From Rhodococcus koreensis (GTDB lineage: Bacteria; Actinomycetota; Actinomycetes; Mycobacteriales; Mycobacteriaceae), in NCBI RefSeq assembly GCF_900105905.1, contig NZ_FNSV01000005.1, positions 1,922,001 to 1,986,000 of the forward strand: a stretch of 64,000 nucleotides of DNA, read 5' to 3'. The notes below the pieces were generated by a model. It was not told the DNA's origin, made no database searches, and worked only from the letters and a program-made list of their open reading frames with translations. The position numbers were made by a program, and so were the translations under genes. How positions within the stretch are numbered: position 1 is the first letter of the stretch; each line of letters starts with the position of its first letter. Shown here piece after piece: positions 51,227 to 59,756 of the stretch.

Positions 51227-52425
51227 GCCGAGGTTCCTCTCGCGCACGGTATCTGTGCGGCCACCACGGTGCCCTCGCCCGGTGCGCTCTCGACGGTGAA
51301 CGTGCCGCCCAGTTGCTCGACGCGGCTGCGCATCGCACGCAGGCCGTATCCGCCGCGGTCCGAGGGAGATCCGCTGGGTGCGGGGTCGAAACCGGCGCCG
51401 TCGTCGTAGATGTCGAGTGCGACGGCGTCCGGAAGATACGTCAGGGTGACACCGACGGTGTCGGCCCGTGCGTGCCGGGTGATGTTGGAGACGGCGCTCT
51501 GGGTGATCCGCAGCAGCGCGTGCGCCACCTCCGCAGGAATCGCGATCGGAGTGCCCACGATCCGGAGTTCCGCCCGCGGGTGGTGCGCACGCGCGGCGGC
51601 GAGCAGCGCCGCGTCGAGCGGCTGGGATTCCAGGTTGGGCGCCGCGAGATGGTGCACGAGACTGCGGGTTTCCGCCAGGTTCTCGCGCAGCGTTCCGGTC
51701 GCCACACGGACGTCCTCGCGGGCCCGCGCCTCCGCCCGCGGATCTGCCTGCGCCCAGATCTGCTCGGCGGCCTCGAGCCGGAGGAGACTGCTCGTCAGTC
51801 CCTGCGTCACGGTGTCGTGGATCTCGCGGGCCAGTCGTTCGCGTTCGGCGAGGACCCCCGCCTCCCGCTCGGTCTCCGCGAGCCGGGACCGCGTCTCCGC
51901 GACCTGACGGAGCAGCCGCACCCGTTCCCGGCCGTCCCGCTCGATCTGGCTGTACGCCATGACGATCAGCGCGCCGGTGCACAGCGGTCCCACCAGCACC
52001 GCCCACTCGGTGCGCCCGGAGAACGCGAAGAACGCCAGCGACGTGAGGACGGCGAGAACACCGACGACGGGATACGCGATACGGCTCGGGTAGGCCCTCG
52101 TGCAGAGGAAGAACATGGGAAACGCGCACCACGCGAAACTCGGCGCGAGCCAGACGAGTACCGCCCACGTCGTCAGCACCGGCCACACCCACGGTTCCCA
52201 CGCGCCGCCCCGCCGCGCCACCACCACGGTCGACGTGTACAACGCGGCGAGCGCCGCGATCAACGCGACCACGACGACGAACTGCCCGCTGACACCGTGG
52301 TACGTGAGGTACCGCGCCGTCGACGTCGCGAGGAGAACGTAGAAGGAGACATGGATGGCCGTACCGAGCGGGCCGCGCAGACTCTCGCCGGCCGACCTGT
52401 CCACTCCGTCCACGGGTCCAGTCAC
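51223..52425 (-). CDS. Membrane sensor histidine kinase, HisKA_3 type (SenS-like)
   Basis: A 400-residue kinase. Residues ~20-158 form five or six membrane segments with almost no extracellular domain. A coiled linker leads to the dimerisation helix ERERLAREIHDTVTQGL with His203 as phospho-acceptor. The HATPase_c domain shows the N box (RITQSAVSNITRHARA) and G boxes (DIYDDGAGFD, RGGYGLRAMRSRVEQLGG). With so little outside the membrane, sensing probably needs a partner protein; the divergent HbpS-like gene is the obvious candidate, as in Streptomyces SenS. Its stop overlaps the response regulator start. Confidence 0.9.
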   Translation of the reverse strand: MTGPVDGVDRSAGESLRGPLGTAIHVSFYVLLATSTARYLTYHGVSGQFVVVVALIAALAALYTSTVVVARRGGAWEPWVWPVLTTWAVLVWLAPSFAWCAFPMFFLCTRAYPSRIAYPVVGVLAVLTSLAFFAFSGRTEWAVLVGPLCTGALIVMAYSQIERDGRERVRLLRQVAETRSRLAETEREAGVLAERERLAREIHDTVTQGLTSSLLRLEAAEQIWAQADPRAEARAREDVRVATGTLRENLAETRSLVHHLAAPNLESQPLDAALLAAARAHHPRAELRIVGTPIAIPAEVAHALLRITQSAVSNITRHARADTVGVTLTYLPDAVALDIYDDGAGFDPAPSGSPSDRGGYGLRAMRSRVEQLGGTFTVESAPGEGTVVAAQIPCARGTSA

Positions 52426-52429
52426 GTCT

Positions 52430-52466
52430 GTGGATCCTACGGACGTGCGGCAGGTCGCGGATCCAC
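52430..52466. promoter_or_regulatory. Inverted repeat in the divergent kinase/HbpS-like promoter region
   Basis: GTGGATCC at 52430-52437 and GGATCCAC at 52459-52466 form an 8-bp inverted repeat with 21 bases between, inside the 164 bp separating the two divergent starts. It could be the binding site for the adjacent response regulator. Confidence 0.35.
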
Positions 52467-52589
52467 CGTTCGGATGATCTACCCTCGCCGGACGGATGAG
52501 CCCGGGAGCGCCGTCGGCCCGATGCGGTCACCGGCGCTTGCGGGCCAGGCTGGTCACGTCAGCTCGTCACTCCCTTGAAAGGCCTTCCG

Positions 52590-53174
52590 ATGCGCACCTT
52601 CCACCGACTGCCCCGCATTCTGGCGATCACCGTCCCGCTGGCCGCGATCGTCGCGACCGCCGCGTGCGGCGCTTCCACGACGGACGAGGCGACGGCGGCG
52701 TCCACTCCGGTCGCGACGGCCGCCGCACCCGCCCCGGTCGACGGCGCGGACGGCCTGGTCAGCCAGAACCGTCTCGGTGTCGGGGCGGCGCAGACCGCTG
52801 CGCAGGCGGCGCTCGCGAAGTGCCAGGCCGACGGACTGGGCTTCGTCACCGTGTCGGTGGTCGACCGCAACGGCAACGTGCAGGCCATGCTGCGGGGGGA
52901 CAACGCCGCGCAGCACACCGTGGAGGCGGCCCGGCAGAAGGCGTACACCGCCGCCGCGTTCGGCGCGAACACCAGCGACCTGAGCGAACGGGCCAAGGGC
53001 GACGGCGCGACGGTCGCCGACCTTCCCGGCACGTTGTTCCTGGCGGGCGGCGTGAGTGTGAAATCGGCGAGCGGGTCGATCGCGGGTATCGGCGTCGGCG
53101 GCGCCCCCGACGGAATGCAGGATCAGGCCTGCGCGGCCGCCGGTCTCGACGCGATCGCCGGCGCCCTGGGTTGA
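52590..53174 (+). CDS. Exported HbpS/GlcG-like (heme-degrading/haem-binding family) protein
   Basis: A 194-residue protein. The first ~27 residues are a signal sequence ending TAAC, a weak lipobox that could make it a lipoprotein. After an Ala/Pro/Thr-rich linker comes the HbpS/GlcG fold: LGVGAAQTAAQAALAKC, FVTVSVVDRNGNVQAMLRGD, ARQKAYTAAAFGANTSDL, LPGTLFLAGGVSVKS, GIGVGGAPDGMQDQACAAAG. Streptomyces HbpS binds haem, responds to redox stress and modulates SenS. The divergent NarL-type two-component pair fits that role. The ATG at 52590 has GAAAGG seven bases upstream. Haem binding itself is not shown by the sequence. Confidence 0.82.
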   Translation: MRTFHRLPRILAITVPLAAIVATAACGASTTDEATAASTPVATAAAPAPVDGADGLVSQNRLGVGAAQTAAQAALAKCQADGLGFVTVSVVDRNGNVQAMLRGDNAAQHTVEAARQKAYTAAAFGANTSDLSERAKGDGATVADLPGTLFLAGGVSVKSASGSIAGIGVGGAPDGMQDQACAAAGLDAIAGALG

Positions 53175-53186
53175 AGAGCCGCTCCC

Positions 53187-53684
53187 GTGTCGACTCCCGA
53201 ACTCGAGCGTGCACTGTTCGACGCCGTCGCCCGTGACGACGCGTCGGCGGTGCGAGCACTGCTCGACGCCGGAGCCGACGTGAACGCGAAGAACACCCGC
53301 GAGGACTCGGCGTTCCTGTACGCGGGCGCGGAGGGGCTGAACGAGATTCTCGCGCTCACCCTCGACCACGGCGCCGACGTGACCAGCATTAACCGGTTCG
53401 GCGGAACCGCGCTGATCCCGGCGGCCGAGCACGGCCACGTCGAGACCGTGCGGATGCTGATCGACGCGGGTGTTCCGGTGAACCATGTCAACGATCCGGG
53501 CTGGACGGCACTGCTCGAGGCCGTGGTCTACGGCGACGGCTCCGCCCGCTACCAGGACGTCGTCCGACTGCTCCTCGACGCGGGCGCCGATCCGGCCATC
53601 GAGGATGCCGACGGCCGGACGGCACTGCAGCACGCGGAGCGACGCGGGCAGGATGCCGTCGCGGCGCTGCTGCGGACCGGGTGA
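53187..53684 (+). CDS. Small ankyrin-repeat protein
   Basis: A 165-residue protein made almost entirely of about four ankyrin repeats: VRALLDAGADVNAKN, LALTLDHGADVTSINRFGGT, VRMLIDAGVPVNHVNDPGWT, VRLLLDAGADPAIEDADGRT. It has no signal peptide or membrane segment, so it is a cytosolic protein-binding scaffold of unknown partner. The GTG start lies 12 bases after the HbpS-like stop, so the two are probably one transcript. Its stop is 11 bases from the convergent fadD stop. Confidence 0.82.
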   Translation: MSTPELERALFDAVARDDASAVRALLDAGADVNAKNTREDSAFLYAGAEGLNEILALTLDHGADVTSINRFGGTALIPAAEHGHVETVRMLIDAGVPVNHVNDPGWTALLEAVVYGDGSARYQDVVRLLLDAGADPAIEDADGRTALQHAERRGQDAVAALLRTG

Positions 53685-53695
53685 CCGGGGGCGGG

Positions 53696-55333
53696 TCAGG
53701 TGTGCCCGATCAGGTCGAGGGACTGCTCACGCATCTCGACCTTGCGCACCTTGCCCGTCACGGTCATCGGAAACTCGTCGACGACGTGCACGTACTTCGG
53801 GATCTTGTAGTGGGCAAGCTTGCCGGTGCAGAATTCGCGCACCTTCGCCGCGTCCAGAGGTTCGGTGTCTTCCTTCATCCGCACCCACACCATCAGTTCC
53901 TCGCCGTACTTGGCGTCCGGCACGCCGATCACCTGCGCGTCGAGGATGTCGGGGTGGGTGTACAGGAACTCCTCGATCTCCCGGGGGTAGACGTTCTCGC
54001 CGCCGCGGATCACCATGTCCTTGATCCGCCCGGTGATCGCGACGTACCCGTCGGAGTCCATCACACCGATGTCGCCGGTGTGCATCCACCGTCCGGCGTC
54101 GATCGCTTCCGCAGTCTTCTCCGGGTTGTTCCAGTACCCGAGCATCACCGAGTACCCGCGAGTGCACAGCTCCCCCGGCTCGCCCCGCGGAACGGTCAAT
54201 CCTGTTGCCGGATCGACGATCTTGACCTCGAGATGTGGGCCGACCCGGCCGACGGTGGAGACCTTCTGGTCGATGGTGTCGTCCGACCGCGTCTGCAGCG
54301 ACACCGGCGACGTCTCGGTCATCCCGTAGCAGATGGAGACCTCGGCCATCCCCATCAGTTCGATGACGTGCTTCATCACCTCGACCGGGCAGGGCGATCC
54401 GGCCATGATTCCGGTCCGCAGACTGGACAGGTCGAAGGACTCGAAGTCGTGCTCGGCGAGTTCGGCGATGAACATCGTCGGCACCCCGTACAGCGACGTG
54501 CACTTCTCCGCCTCGACGGCCTGCAGCGTCGCCTTCGGATCGAACGAGGGACCCGGAATCACCATGGTCGCGCCGTGACTCGTGCACGCGAGGTTGCCCA
54601 TGACCATGCCGAAGCAGTGGTAGAACGGCACCGGGATGCAGACGCGGTCGTTCTCGGTGTAGTGGCACAGCTCGCCGACGAAGTACCCGTTGTTGAGGAT
54701 GTTGTGGTGGCTGAGCGTCGCCCCCTTCGGGAACCCGGTTGTCCCCGAGGTGTATTGGATGTTGATCGGGTCGTCGGGTGACAGCGCGGCCTGCGCCGCG
54801 CGCAGCCGGGCCGGATCCGCGGCATGCGCGGCCATGCCGTCCGACGCCAGCCTGCTCCACTCGGCACTCCCGAGCAGCACGACCACCTCGAGATCGCCGC
54901 ACTCGGGCCGGACCTCCTCGATCATCGCCGCGTAGTCCGATGACTTGAACTGCGGAGCCGACACGAGCAGCCGGACACCAGCCTGGTCGAGCACGTACTT
55001 CAATTCGTGCGCCCGGTAGGCGGGGTTGATGTTGACGAGGATCGCGCCGATCTTCGCGGTCGCGTACTGGATCAGCGTCCATTCCGGGCAGTTCGGCGCC
55101 CAGATCCCGACCCGGTCGCCCTTCGCGATGCCCCGCTTCAGCAACCCCGCCGCCACGGCGTCGACGTCCCGCTTCAGTTCGGCGTACGTCCACCGCCGCC
55201 CCGACGGCCGGTCGACCAGGGCGTCACGATCGGCGTGGGCCGCCACGGTCCGGTCGAAGTTGTCTCCGATGGTGTCGCCGAGCATCGGGGCGTCCCACAC
55301 GCCGTGGGTGTAGCTGGGAAGCGGGGTTGTCAT
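53696..55333 (-). CDS. Fatty acyl-CoA synthetase (FadD, AMP-binding)
   Basis: A 545-residue ANL ligase: P-loop [20 protein letters not shown], the [14 protein letters not shown] block, YGMTETSP, the hinge [18 protein letters not shown] and the catalytic lysine in [14 protein letters not shown]. It activates a medium- or long-chain carboxylic acid through an acyl-AMP. Mycobacteria place fadD35 near the leucine cluster, and this resembles that type, but chain length cannot be read here. The ATG at 55333 is chosen for its GAGAGGAAGAG Shine-Dalgarno region and the family N-terminus; the open frame continues upstream without similarity. No partner gene is adjacent on this strand. Confidence 0.88.
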   Translation of the reverse strand: MTTPLPSYTHGVWDAPMLGDTIGDNFDRTVAAHADRDALVDRPSGRRWTYAELKRDVDAVAAGLLKRGIAKGDRVGIWAPNCPEWTLIQYATAKIGAILVNINPAYRAHELKYVLDQAGVRLLVSAPQFKSSDYAAMIEEVRPECGDLEVVVLLGSAEWSRLASDGMAAHAADPARLRAAQAALSPDDPINIQYTSGTTGFPKGATLSHHNILNNGYFVGELCHYTENDRVCIPVPFYHCFGMVMGNLACTSHGATMVIPGPSFDPKATLQAVEAEKCTSLYGVPTMFIAELAEHDFESFDLSSLRTGIMAGSPCPVEVMKHVIELMGMAEVSICYGMTETSPVSLQTRSDDTIDQKVSTVGRVGPHLEVKIVDPATGLTVPRGEPGELCTRGYSVMLGYWNNPEKTAEAIDAGRWMHTGDIGVMDSDGYVAITGRIKDMVIRGGENVYPREIEEFLYTHPDILDAQVIGVPDAKYGEELMVWVRMKEDTEPLDAAKVREFCTGKLAHYKIPKYVHVVDEFPMTVTGKVRKVEMREQSLDLIGHT

Positions 55334-55382
55334 CACTCTTCCTCTCCAGGAACCCGTTCGGGCGCCTACGGGACGGGCAGAC

Positions 55383-55397
55383 CGGAAGGCCCTTCCG
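55383..55397. promoter_or_regulatory. Perfect 15-bp palindrome upstream of fadD
   Basis: CGGAAGG-C-CCTTCCG lies about 50 bases before the fadD start, where a repressor or activator could bind. No regulator gene is adjacent. Confidence 0.35.
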
Positions 55398-55442
55398 CGG
55401 TCGAACTTACTCTTGGTTGTTGTGATCCAGGGCATACTGCAC

Positions 55443-55487
55443 GGCGAGGGGTGCCGGTAACTGTGCGAAGTCCGGACACCCCTCGCC
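55443..55487 (-). terminator. Hairpin terminator after the MHS transporter
   Basis: GGCGAGGGGTG (55443-55453) pairs with CACCCCTCGCC (55477-55487); an inner CCGG/CCGG pair extends the stem past one bulged A. It begins 8 bases after the transporter stop on the minus strand. No T-tract. Confidence 0.65.
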
Positions 55488-55494
55488 TGCGGGG

Positions 55495-56835
55495 TCAGAG
55501 CGCGTCGTCTTTCGTTTCCACCAGGGCCTTCGTGCACAGCAGGCTCACCACACCGAGGACGGCGAGCAACACGCCGATCGCGGCACTGCCGTACGCGGAC
55601 GCCAGGGGCGCGGCGATCAGCGGCGGCACCGCGCCGCCGAGCACGCCGGCGAGGTTGTAGCCGAGGCCCGCGCCGGTGTAGCGGTACCGCGTCTGGAACA
55701 TTTCCGGAAGCAGGGCGCCGCAGGGACCGTAGGCGATCCCGAAGATGGCGAGCGTGACCATCACGCCGATCGTGAACGCGACGGGCGAACCGGTGTCCAG
55801 CAGCGAGAACAGCGCGAGCGCCCACACGACGGCCAGGCCGCAGGAGATCATGATGACCCGTCGACGTCCGATCCGGTCCGAGTACAGCGCCGAGACGACG
55901 ATGGTGAATCCGAAGACCACCGCCGAGGCGATCCCGACCGTCAGCACGAACGGGCGGCTGAACCCGAGGGTCTTGGTGCCGTAGCTGGTGAGAAACGCCG
56001 TCCCCATGTAGAAGAACGCGAACAGGGTGGCCAGCGCGCCGGCCGAGAGGAGGATCTCCTTGGTCTGGAACCGCCAGGCGTCCATCAGCGGGAGGGTCCG
56101 CGGGGCCGCATCCGCACGGTCTGCCTGCTGAGCGGCGCGGAACACCGGCGTCTCCTCGATCGCCAGGCGCATGTAGAGACCGATGCCGACCAGGACGGCA
56201 CTGAACAGGAACGGAATCCGCCACCCGTAGTCGAGGAAGACCTCGTTGGTGTCGCCCAGCAGGCTGCCGGTGACGAGGAACGTGGCGCTGGAGAGGATGA
56301 AGGCCACCGCGGGCCCGAGTTGCGGGAACATCGCGTAGAGGCCGCGTTTGCCCGGCGGTGCGTACTCCGCCGTCAGCAGCGTGGCGCCCGCCCACTCGCC
56401 GCCGACGGCGAATCCCTGCCCGAAACGCAGCAGCACCAACAGAATCGGGGCCGCGACGCCGATCGTCGCGGCGCCGGGCAGCAGGCCGATGAGGAAGGTC
56501 GAGACGCCCATCAGGATGAGCGTGGAGATCAGGGTCTTCTTCCGCCCGATCCGGTCACCGTAATGGCCGAACAGCATCGCACCCACCGGCCTGGCGACGA
56601 AGGCCACGGCGAAGGTCGCGAAGGAGGCGACGGTGCCTGCGGTGGAGCCGAGTGCGGGAAAGAACACCGTGGGGAACACCAGTGCTGCGGCGGTGCCGTA
56701 GATGAAGAAGTCGTAGAACTCGATGGTCGTGCCGATGCCACTGGCAATGGCCACCTTGCGGACGCTGGTACCGCCCTGTCGCACCGGCGTGGGGGCGTGG
56801 GGGGCGCCCGCACCCGAGTTGGAGACTGTGGTCAC
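55495..56835 (-). CDS. MHS-family (metabolite:H+ symporter) major facilitator transporter
   Basis: A 446-residue protein with 12 membrane segments. Family marks: [19 protein letters not shown] in helix 1, [13 protein letters not shown] between helices 2 and 3, [16 protein letters not shown] in helix 4, [12 protein letters not shown] in the second half, and [20 protein letters not shown]. These place it with shikimate/proline-betaine/alpha-ketoglutarate permeases, which import carboxylates or betaines with protons. The substrate is not predictable. The GTG start at 56835 has GGAGGA upstream. It is flanked by hairpins on both sides, so it is probably a single-gene transcript. Confidence 0.88.
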   Translation of the reverse strand: MTTVSNSGAGAPHAPTPVRQGGTSVRKVAIASGIGTTIEFYDFFIYGTAAALVFPTVFFPALGSTAGTVASFATFAVAFVARPVGAMLFGHYGDRIGRKKTLISTLILMGVSTFLIGLLPGAATIGVAAPILLVLLRFGQGFAVGGEWAGATLLTAEYAPPGKRGLYAMFPQLGPAVAFILSSATFLVTGSLLGDTNEVFLDYGWRIPFLFSAVLVGIGLYMRLAIEETPVFRAAQQADRADAAPRTLPLMDAWRFQTKEILLSAGALATLFAFFYMGTAFLTSYGTKTLGFSRPFVLTVGIASAVVFGFTIVVSALYSDRIGRRRVIMISCGLAVVWALALFSLLDTGSPVAFTIGVMVTLAIFGIAYGPCGALLPEMFQTRYRYTGAGLGYNLAGVLGGAVPPLIAAPLASAYGSAAIGVLLAVLGVVSLLCTKALVETKDDAL

Positions 56836-56913
56836 TCGATTCCTCCGTGGTCCGTGGGGAACACCCTGGTGGGCGTATCCCGGATGAGAGGAAAAGTAGT
56901 GATCCGGCTCACT

Positions 56914-56947
56914 GCGTCACCACCCCCGAATGGGGGGGTGGTGACGC
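56914..56947 (-). terminator. Strong G+C hairpin after the winged-helix gene
   Basis: GCGTCACCACCCCC (56914-56927) and GGGGGTGGTGACGC (56934-56947) pair perfectly over 14 bp with a 6-base loop. It starts 9 bases after the stop of the minus-strand gene ending at 56956, separating it from the transporter. Confidence 0.75.
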
Positions 56948-56955
56948 GGCTCACG

Positions 56956-57501
56956 TCACTCGGTGGCGCCGGACGCGCCGATCAGCTCCCTGCGCAGCTC
57001 GGTCCACACGGTGGCGTAGGAGTCGATCACGGGCTCCGAGATCCACTTCGTCTCCCCCGCAGCAACTTTCGCGAGAGCATCGGCGAACAGGTCCTGGTAG
57101 CGGGACAACCGGGGCACGAACGCCGACAGGTCGTCGAACACGACCGACGCGCGACGGTCCAGGTCCGCCAGCTGATCGGCGTCGGCCGTGTCGATGAGTC
57201 CGACGAACTCCTCGTGGAACGGCACGAAGCTCTCGTACACCTCGGCGATGGAATCCTCGTCGATGGACACCCGCTCGGCGTCGAGCTGGTCCTCGAGCTC
57301 CGACAGCCCGGCGCCGGTGAGCGCGATCCGGCCGTCCGAGGCCTCCTGCGCCTTGCCCTGGGTCAGCAGCGCGTCGTACGCGGCCTGCGCGGACGCGGCG
57401 CTCACACCGAGATGTTCGGCGAGTACCGCCGCGCTGACCTGCTCTTTCAACCGGACCGCCTGCAGCAGGGCCAATTCGTCCACATTGCCAGCGAAGGCCA
57501 T
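56956..57501 (-). CDS. Winged-helix protein of unknown function (181 residues)
   Basis: The first ~65 residues look like a winged helix-turn-helix (LLQAVRLKEQVSAAVLAEHL, GVSAASAQAAYDALLTQGKA, then a wing). The acidic, helical remainder (VYESFVPFHEEFVGLIDTAD, RRASVVFDDLSAFVPRLSRY, YATVWTELRRELIGA) resembles no ligand domain I recognise. It may be a MarR-like or locus-specific regulator. It follows eutC by 78 bp on the same strand with a weak hairpin between, so it could be part of the ethanolamine transcript or separate. No function is assigned. Confidence 0.6.
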   Translation of the reverse strand: MAFAGNVDELALLQAVRLKEQVSAAVLAEHLGVSAASAQAAYDALLTQGKAQEASDGRIALTGAGLSELEDQLDAERVSIDEDSIAEVYESFVPFHEEFVGLIDTADADQLADLDRRASVVFDDLSAFVPRLSRYQDLFADALAKVAAGETKWISEPVIDSYATVWTELRRELIGASGATE

Positions 57502-57527
57502 AGATCTCTCCTCGTCACACCCCGTCC

Positions 57528-57566
57528 AGGGCGGTTCTCCGCAGGCCCGGTCGGACCTGCCGCCCT
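57528..57566 (-). terminator. Possible bulged hairpin after eutC
   Basis: AGGGCG (57528-57533) pairs with CGCCCT (57561-57566), and GCAGG (57541-57545) with CCTGC (57556-57560); a 7-base bulge separates the two stems. It lies in the 78 bp between eutC and the next gene and may weaken read-through. Confidence 0.35.
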
Positions 57567-57579
57567 TTAGATAACACGA

Positions 57580-58347
57580 CTACAGTTCGAGGATCTCCGA
57601 GGGGGCTGCCAGCGCATCCGCGCGGGAAGTGTCCTTCAGCTCCACTCCGGACCGGCCCAGTTTCCGGGCGCCGGACACCAGGCCCGCCACGACGCGGGCG
57701 GCGAGTTCGTAGCCGAGCCCCTCGGGTGGGTGGATGTTGGACACGCAGTTCCGGTCGGCGTCGGTGCGTCCGGGGCGCGGGAGGTGCGTGAGGTAGACGC
57801 CGACGCTGTCGGCCACCGACAGTCCCGGCCGCTCACCGATCAGCAGGACGAGCGTCTGCACACCCAGGGCCTGCGCGATGTGGTCGCCGAGCGCCACCCG
57901 GGCCTGGGTCGCGATCACCGGCGGCGCCAGCGAGTACGTGCCGCCGAACTCGTCGACCAGCGCGGACAGCAGGGACACCCCGTGATCGGTGAGCGCGCGG
58001 GGCGACAACCCGTCGGCGAGGACGAATCCCACCTCGGCGTTCCCCGCGGGCACACCGGACAGATCTGCCGGCGTGCGACCCAGGTCGGGCCGGCGCAGGT
58101 ATTCGCTCCGGTCCGACGCTTTGCTCGTGACGACCACCGGTCTGCCCAGGCCCACGGCCTCGACCTGTTCGGCCAGCGCCTGCGCGTCGAGCGGCTGGTG
58201 GACGGCGTCGCGGGCCGCGGCGTGCGCCGACCGGAACTCGAGGACGCGCTGCGTCGGCAGCGCGTCTCCGGTGCGGCCGAGGCCGATACGCGCCTGCGTC
58301 GTGGCTCGCAGTTCCGCCCAGAAGTCTTGTGCGACAGGATCGGTCAT
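57580..58347 (-). CDS. eutC: Ethanolamine ammonia-lyase small subunit EutC
   Basis: A 255-residue protein of family length. Recognisable blocks are ARIGLGRTGDALPTQRVLEF, LSPRALTDHGVSLLSALVDE, LVLLIGERPGLSVADSVGVY and NCVSNIHPPEGLGYELAA. EutC binds the upper axial face of adenosylcobalamin and, with EutB, forms the lyase that converts ethanolamine to acetaldehyde and ammonia. The ATG overlaps the eutB stop by four bases (ATGA), which should keep the subunits equimolar. No shell-protein genes are nearby, so the enzyme should work free in the cytosol. Confidence 0.95.
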   Translation of the reverse strand: MTDPVAQDFWAELRATTQARIGLGRTGDALPTQRVLEFRSAHAAARDAVHQPLDAQALAEQVEAVGLGRPVVVTSKASDRSEYLRRPDLGRTPADLSGVPAGNAEVGFVLADGLSPRALTDHGVSLLSALVDEFGGTYSLAPPVIATQARVALGDHIAQALGVQTLVLLIGERPGLSVADSVGVYLTHLPRPGRTDADRNCVSNIHPPEGLGYELAARVVAGLVSGARKLGRSGVELKDTSRADALAAPSEILEL

Positions 58348-59756
58348 CGTGCCCCCGTCAGTGCTCGAAGCGGCGACGCCGCGGCGTCGACCGGCAGCAC
58401 GCGACCGGCGTCGTCGACCATGCCGAGACGGCGCATCCAGTCCTCGAATTCCGGTGCGGGCCTGAGTCCGAGCACTTGGCGCGCGTACAGCGCGTCGTGG
58501 AACGACAGACTCTGATAGCCGAGCATGACGTCGTCCGCGCCCGGCACCGCGATGACGAAGGCCGCGCCCGCCACACCGAGCAGGGTGAGCAGCGTGTCCA
58601 TGTCGTCCTGGTCGGCCTCGGCGTGATTGGTGTAACAGACGTCGACACCCATCGGCAGGCCCAGTAGTTTCCCGCAGAAATGGTCCTCGAGTCCGGCCCT
58701 GATGATCTGCTTGCCGTCGTACAGGTACTCGGGTCCGATGAACCCGACCACCGTGTTGATCAGCAGCGGTTCGAGGTCGCGGGCCACCGCATACGCCCTG
58801 GTCTCCAGGGTCTGCTGGTCGACGGGCCTGCCACCCGTGCCGAGGTGCGCCCCGGCGCTCAGGGCCGACCCCTGCCCCGTTTCCAGATACATCACGTTGT
58901 CGCCGACGGTGCCGCGTTTCAGCGACCGGCCTGCCTCGTTCGCCTGCCGCAGCAGCGAGATGTCGACGCCGAAACTGGAATTGGCGCCCTGTGTTCCGGC
59001 GATCGACTGGAACACCAGGTCGACGGGTACGCCGTCCTCGATCAGGCCCATCGTGGTGGTCACATGCGACAGCACGCACGACTGCGCCGGAATGTCGAAG
59101 CGCTGACGGATGTCGTCGAGCAGGTGCAGCAGTTCCGCGGTGGCGTGCGGCGAATCGGTGGCCGGGTTGATGCCGATGACGGCGTCACCGCAGCCGAGCA
59201 GCAGCCCGTCGAGCGTGGCGGCCGCGATCCCGCGGGGGTCGTCGGTGGGATGGTTGGGCTGCAACCGGGTTCCCAGGTGCCCGGGTACGCCGAGCGTCGT
59301 GCGGAACCCCGCGGTGACGGTGACGGCCCGTGCGACCGCGATGAGGTCCTGGTTGCGCATGATCTTGCTGACTGCCGCGACCATCTCCGGTGTCAGCCCC
59401 GGGGCGACGCGGCGGAACGTCTCGGCCGCGCCGTCCCGCGCCGCGACGTCCAGCAACCAGTCGCGCAGGCCGCCGACGGTGAGGTGGGAGATCTCGCCGA
59501 ACGCGACCCGGTCGTGCGAGTCGATGATGAGCCTCGTGACCTCGTCGTCCTCGTAAGGCACCACGAGTTCGTTCAGGAACGTGCCGAGCGGGACATCGGC
59601 CAGCGCCCACTGCGCGGCGGCGCGTTCGGCGTCGGACGACGCCGCGCACCCGGCGAGTTCGTCCCCGCTGCGCAGCGGTGTCGCCTTGGCCATGAGGTCG
59701 ACGAGACCGTCGAACGTGTACCCGGTTCCTGCGACTCCGTGACTGTAGGTGGTCAT
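58344..59756 (-). CDS. eutB: Ethanolamine ammonia-lyase large subunit EutB
   Basis: A 470-residue TIM-barrel subunit. Conserved stretches: FLNELVVPYEDDEVTRLIID, LGVPGHLGTRLQPNHPTDDP, GLLLGCGDAVIGINPATDSP, FQSIAGTQGANSSFGVDISL, TGQGSALSAGAH and FCGKLLGLPMGVDVCYTNHA. It holds the active site for the adenosylcobalamin radical reaction on ethanolamine. The start overlaps the permease stop and the stop overlaps the eutC start, giving a fully coupled permease-eutB-eutC operon. No EutA reactivase gene is present in the window. Confidence 0.96.
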   Translation of the reverse strand: MTTYSHGVAGTGYTFDGLVDLMAKATPLRSGDELAGCAASSDAERAAAQWALADVPLGTFLNELVVPYEDDEVTRLIIDSHDRVAFGEISHLTVGGLRDWLLDVAARDGAAETFRRVAPGLTPEMVAAVSKIMRNQDLIAVARAVTVTAGFRTTLGVPGHLGTRLQPNHPTDDPRGIAAATLDGLLLGCGDAVIGINPATDSPHATAELLHLLDDIRQRFDIPAQSCVLSHVTTTMGLIEDGVPVDLVFQSIAGTQGANSSFGVDISLLRQANEAGRSLKRGTVGDNVMYLETGQGSALSAGAHLGTGGRPVDQQTLETRAYAVARDLEPLLINTVVGFIGPEYLYDGKQIIRAGLEDHFCGKLLGLPMGVDVCYTNHAEADQDDMDTLLTLLGVAGAAFVIAVPGADDVMLGYQSLSFHDALYARQVLGLRPAPEFEDWMRRLGMVDDAGRVLPVDAAASPLRALTGAR

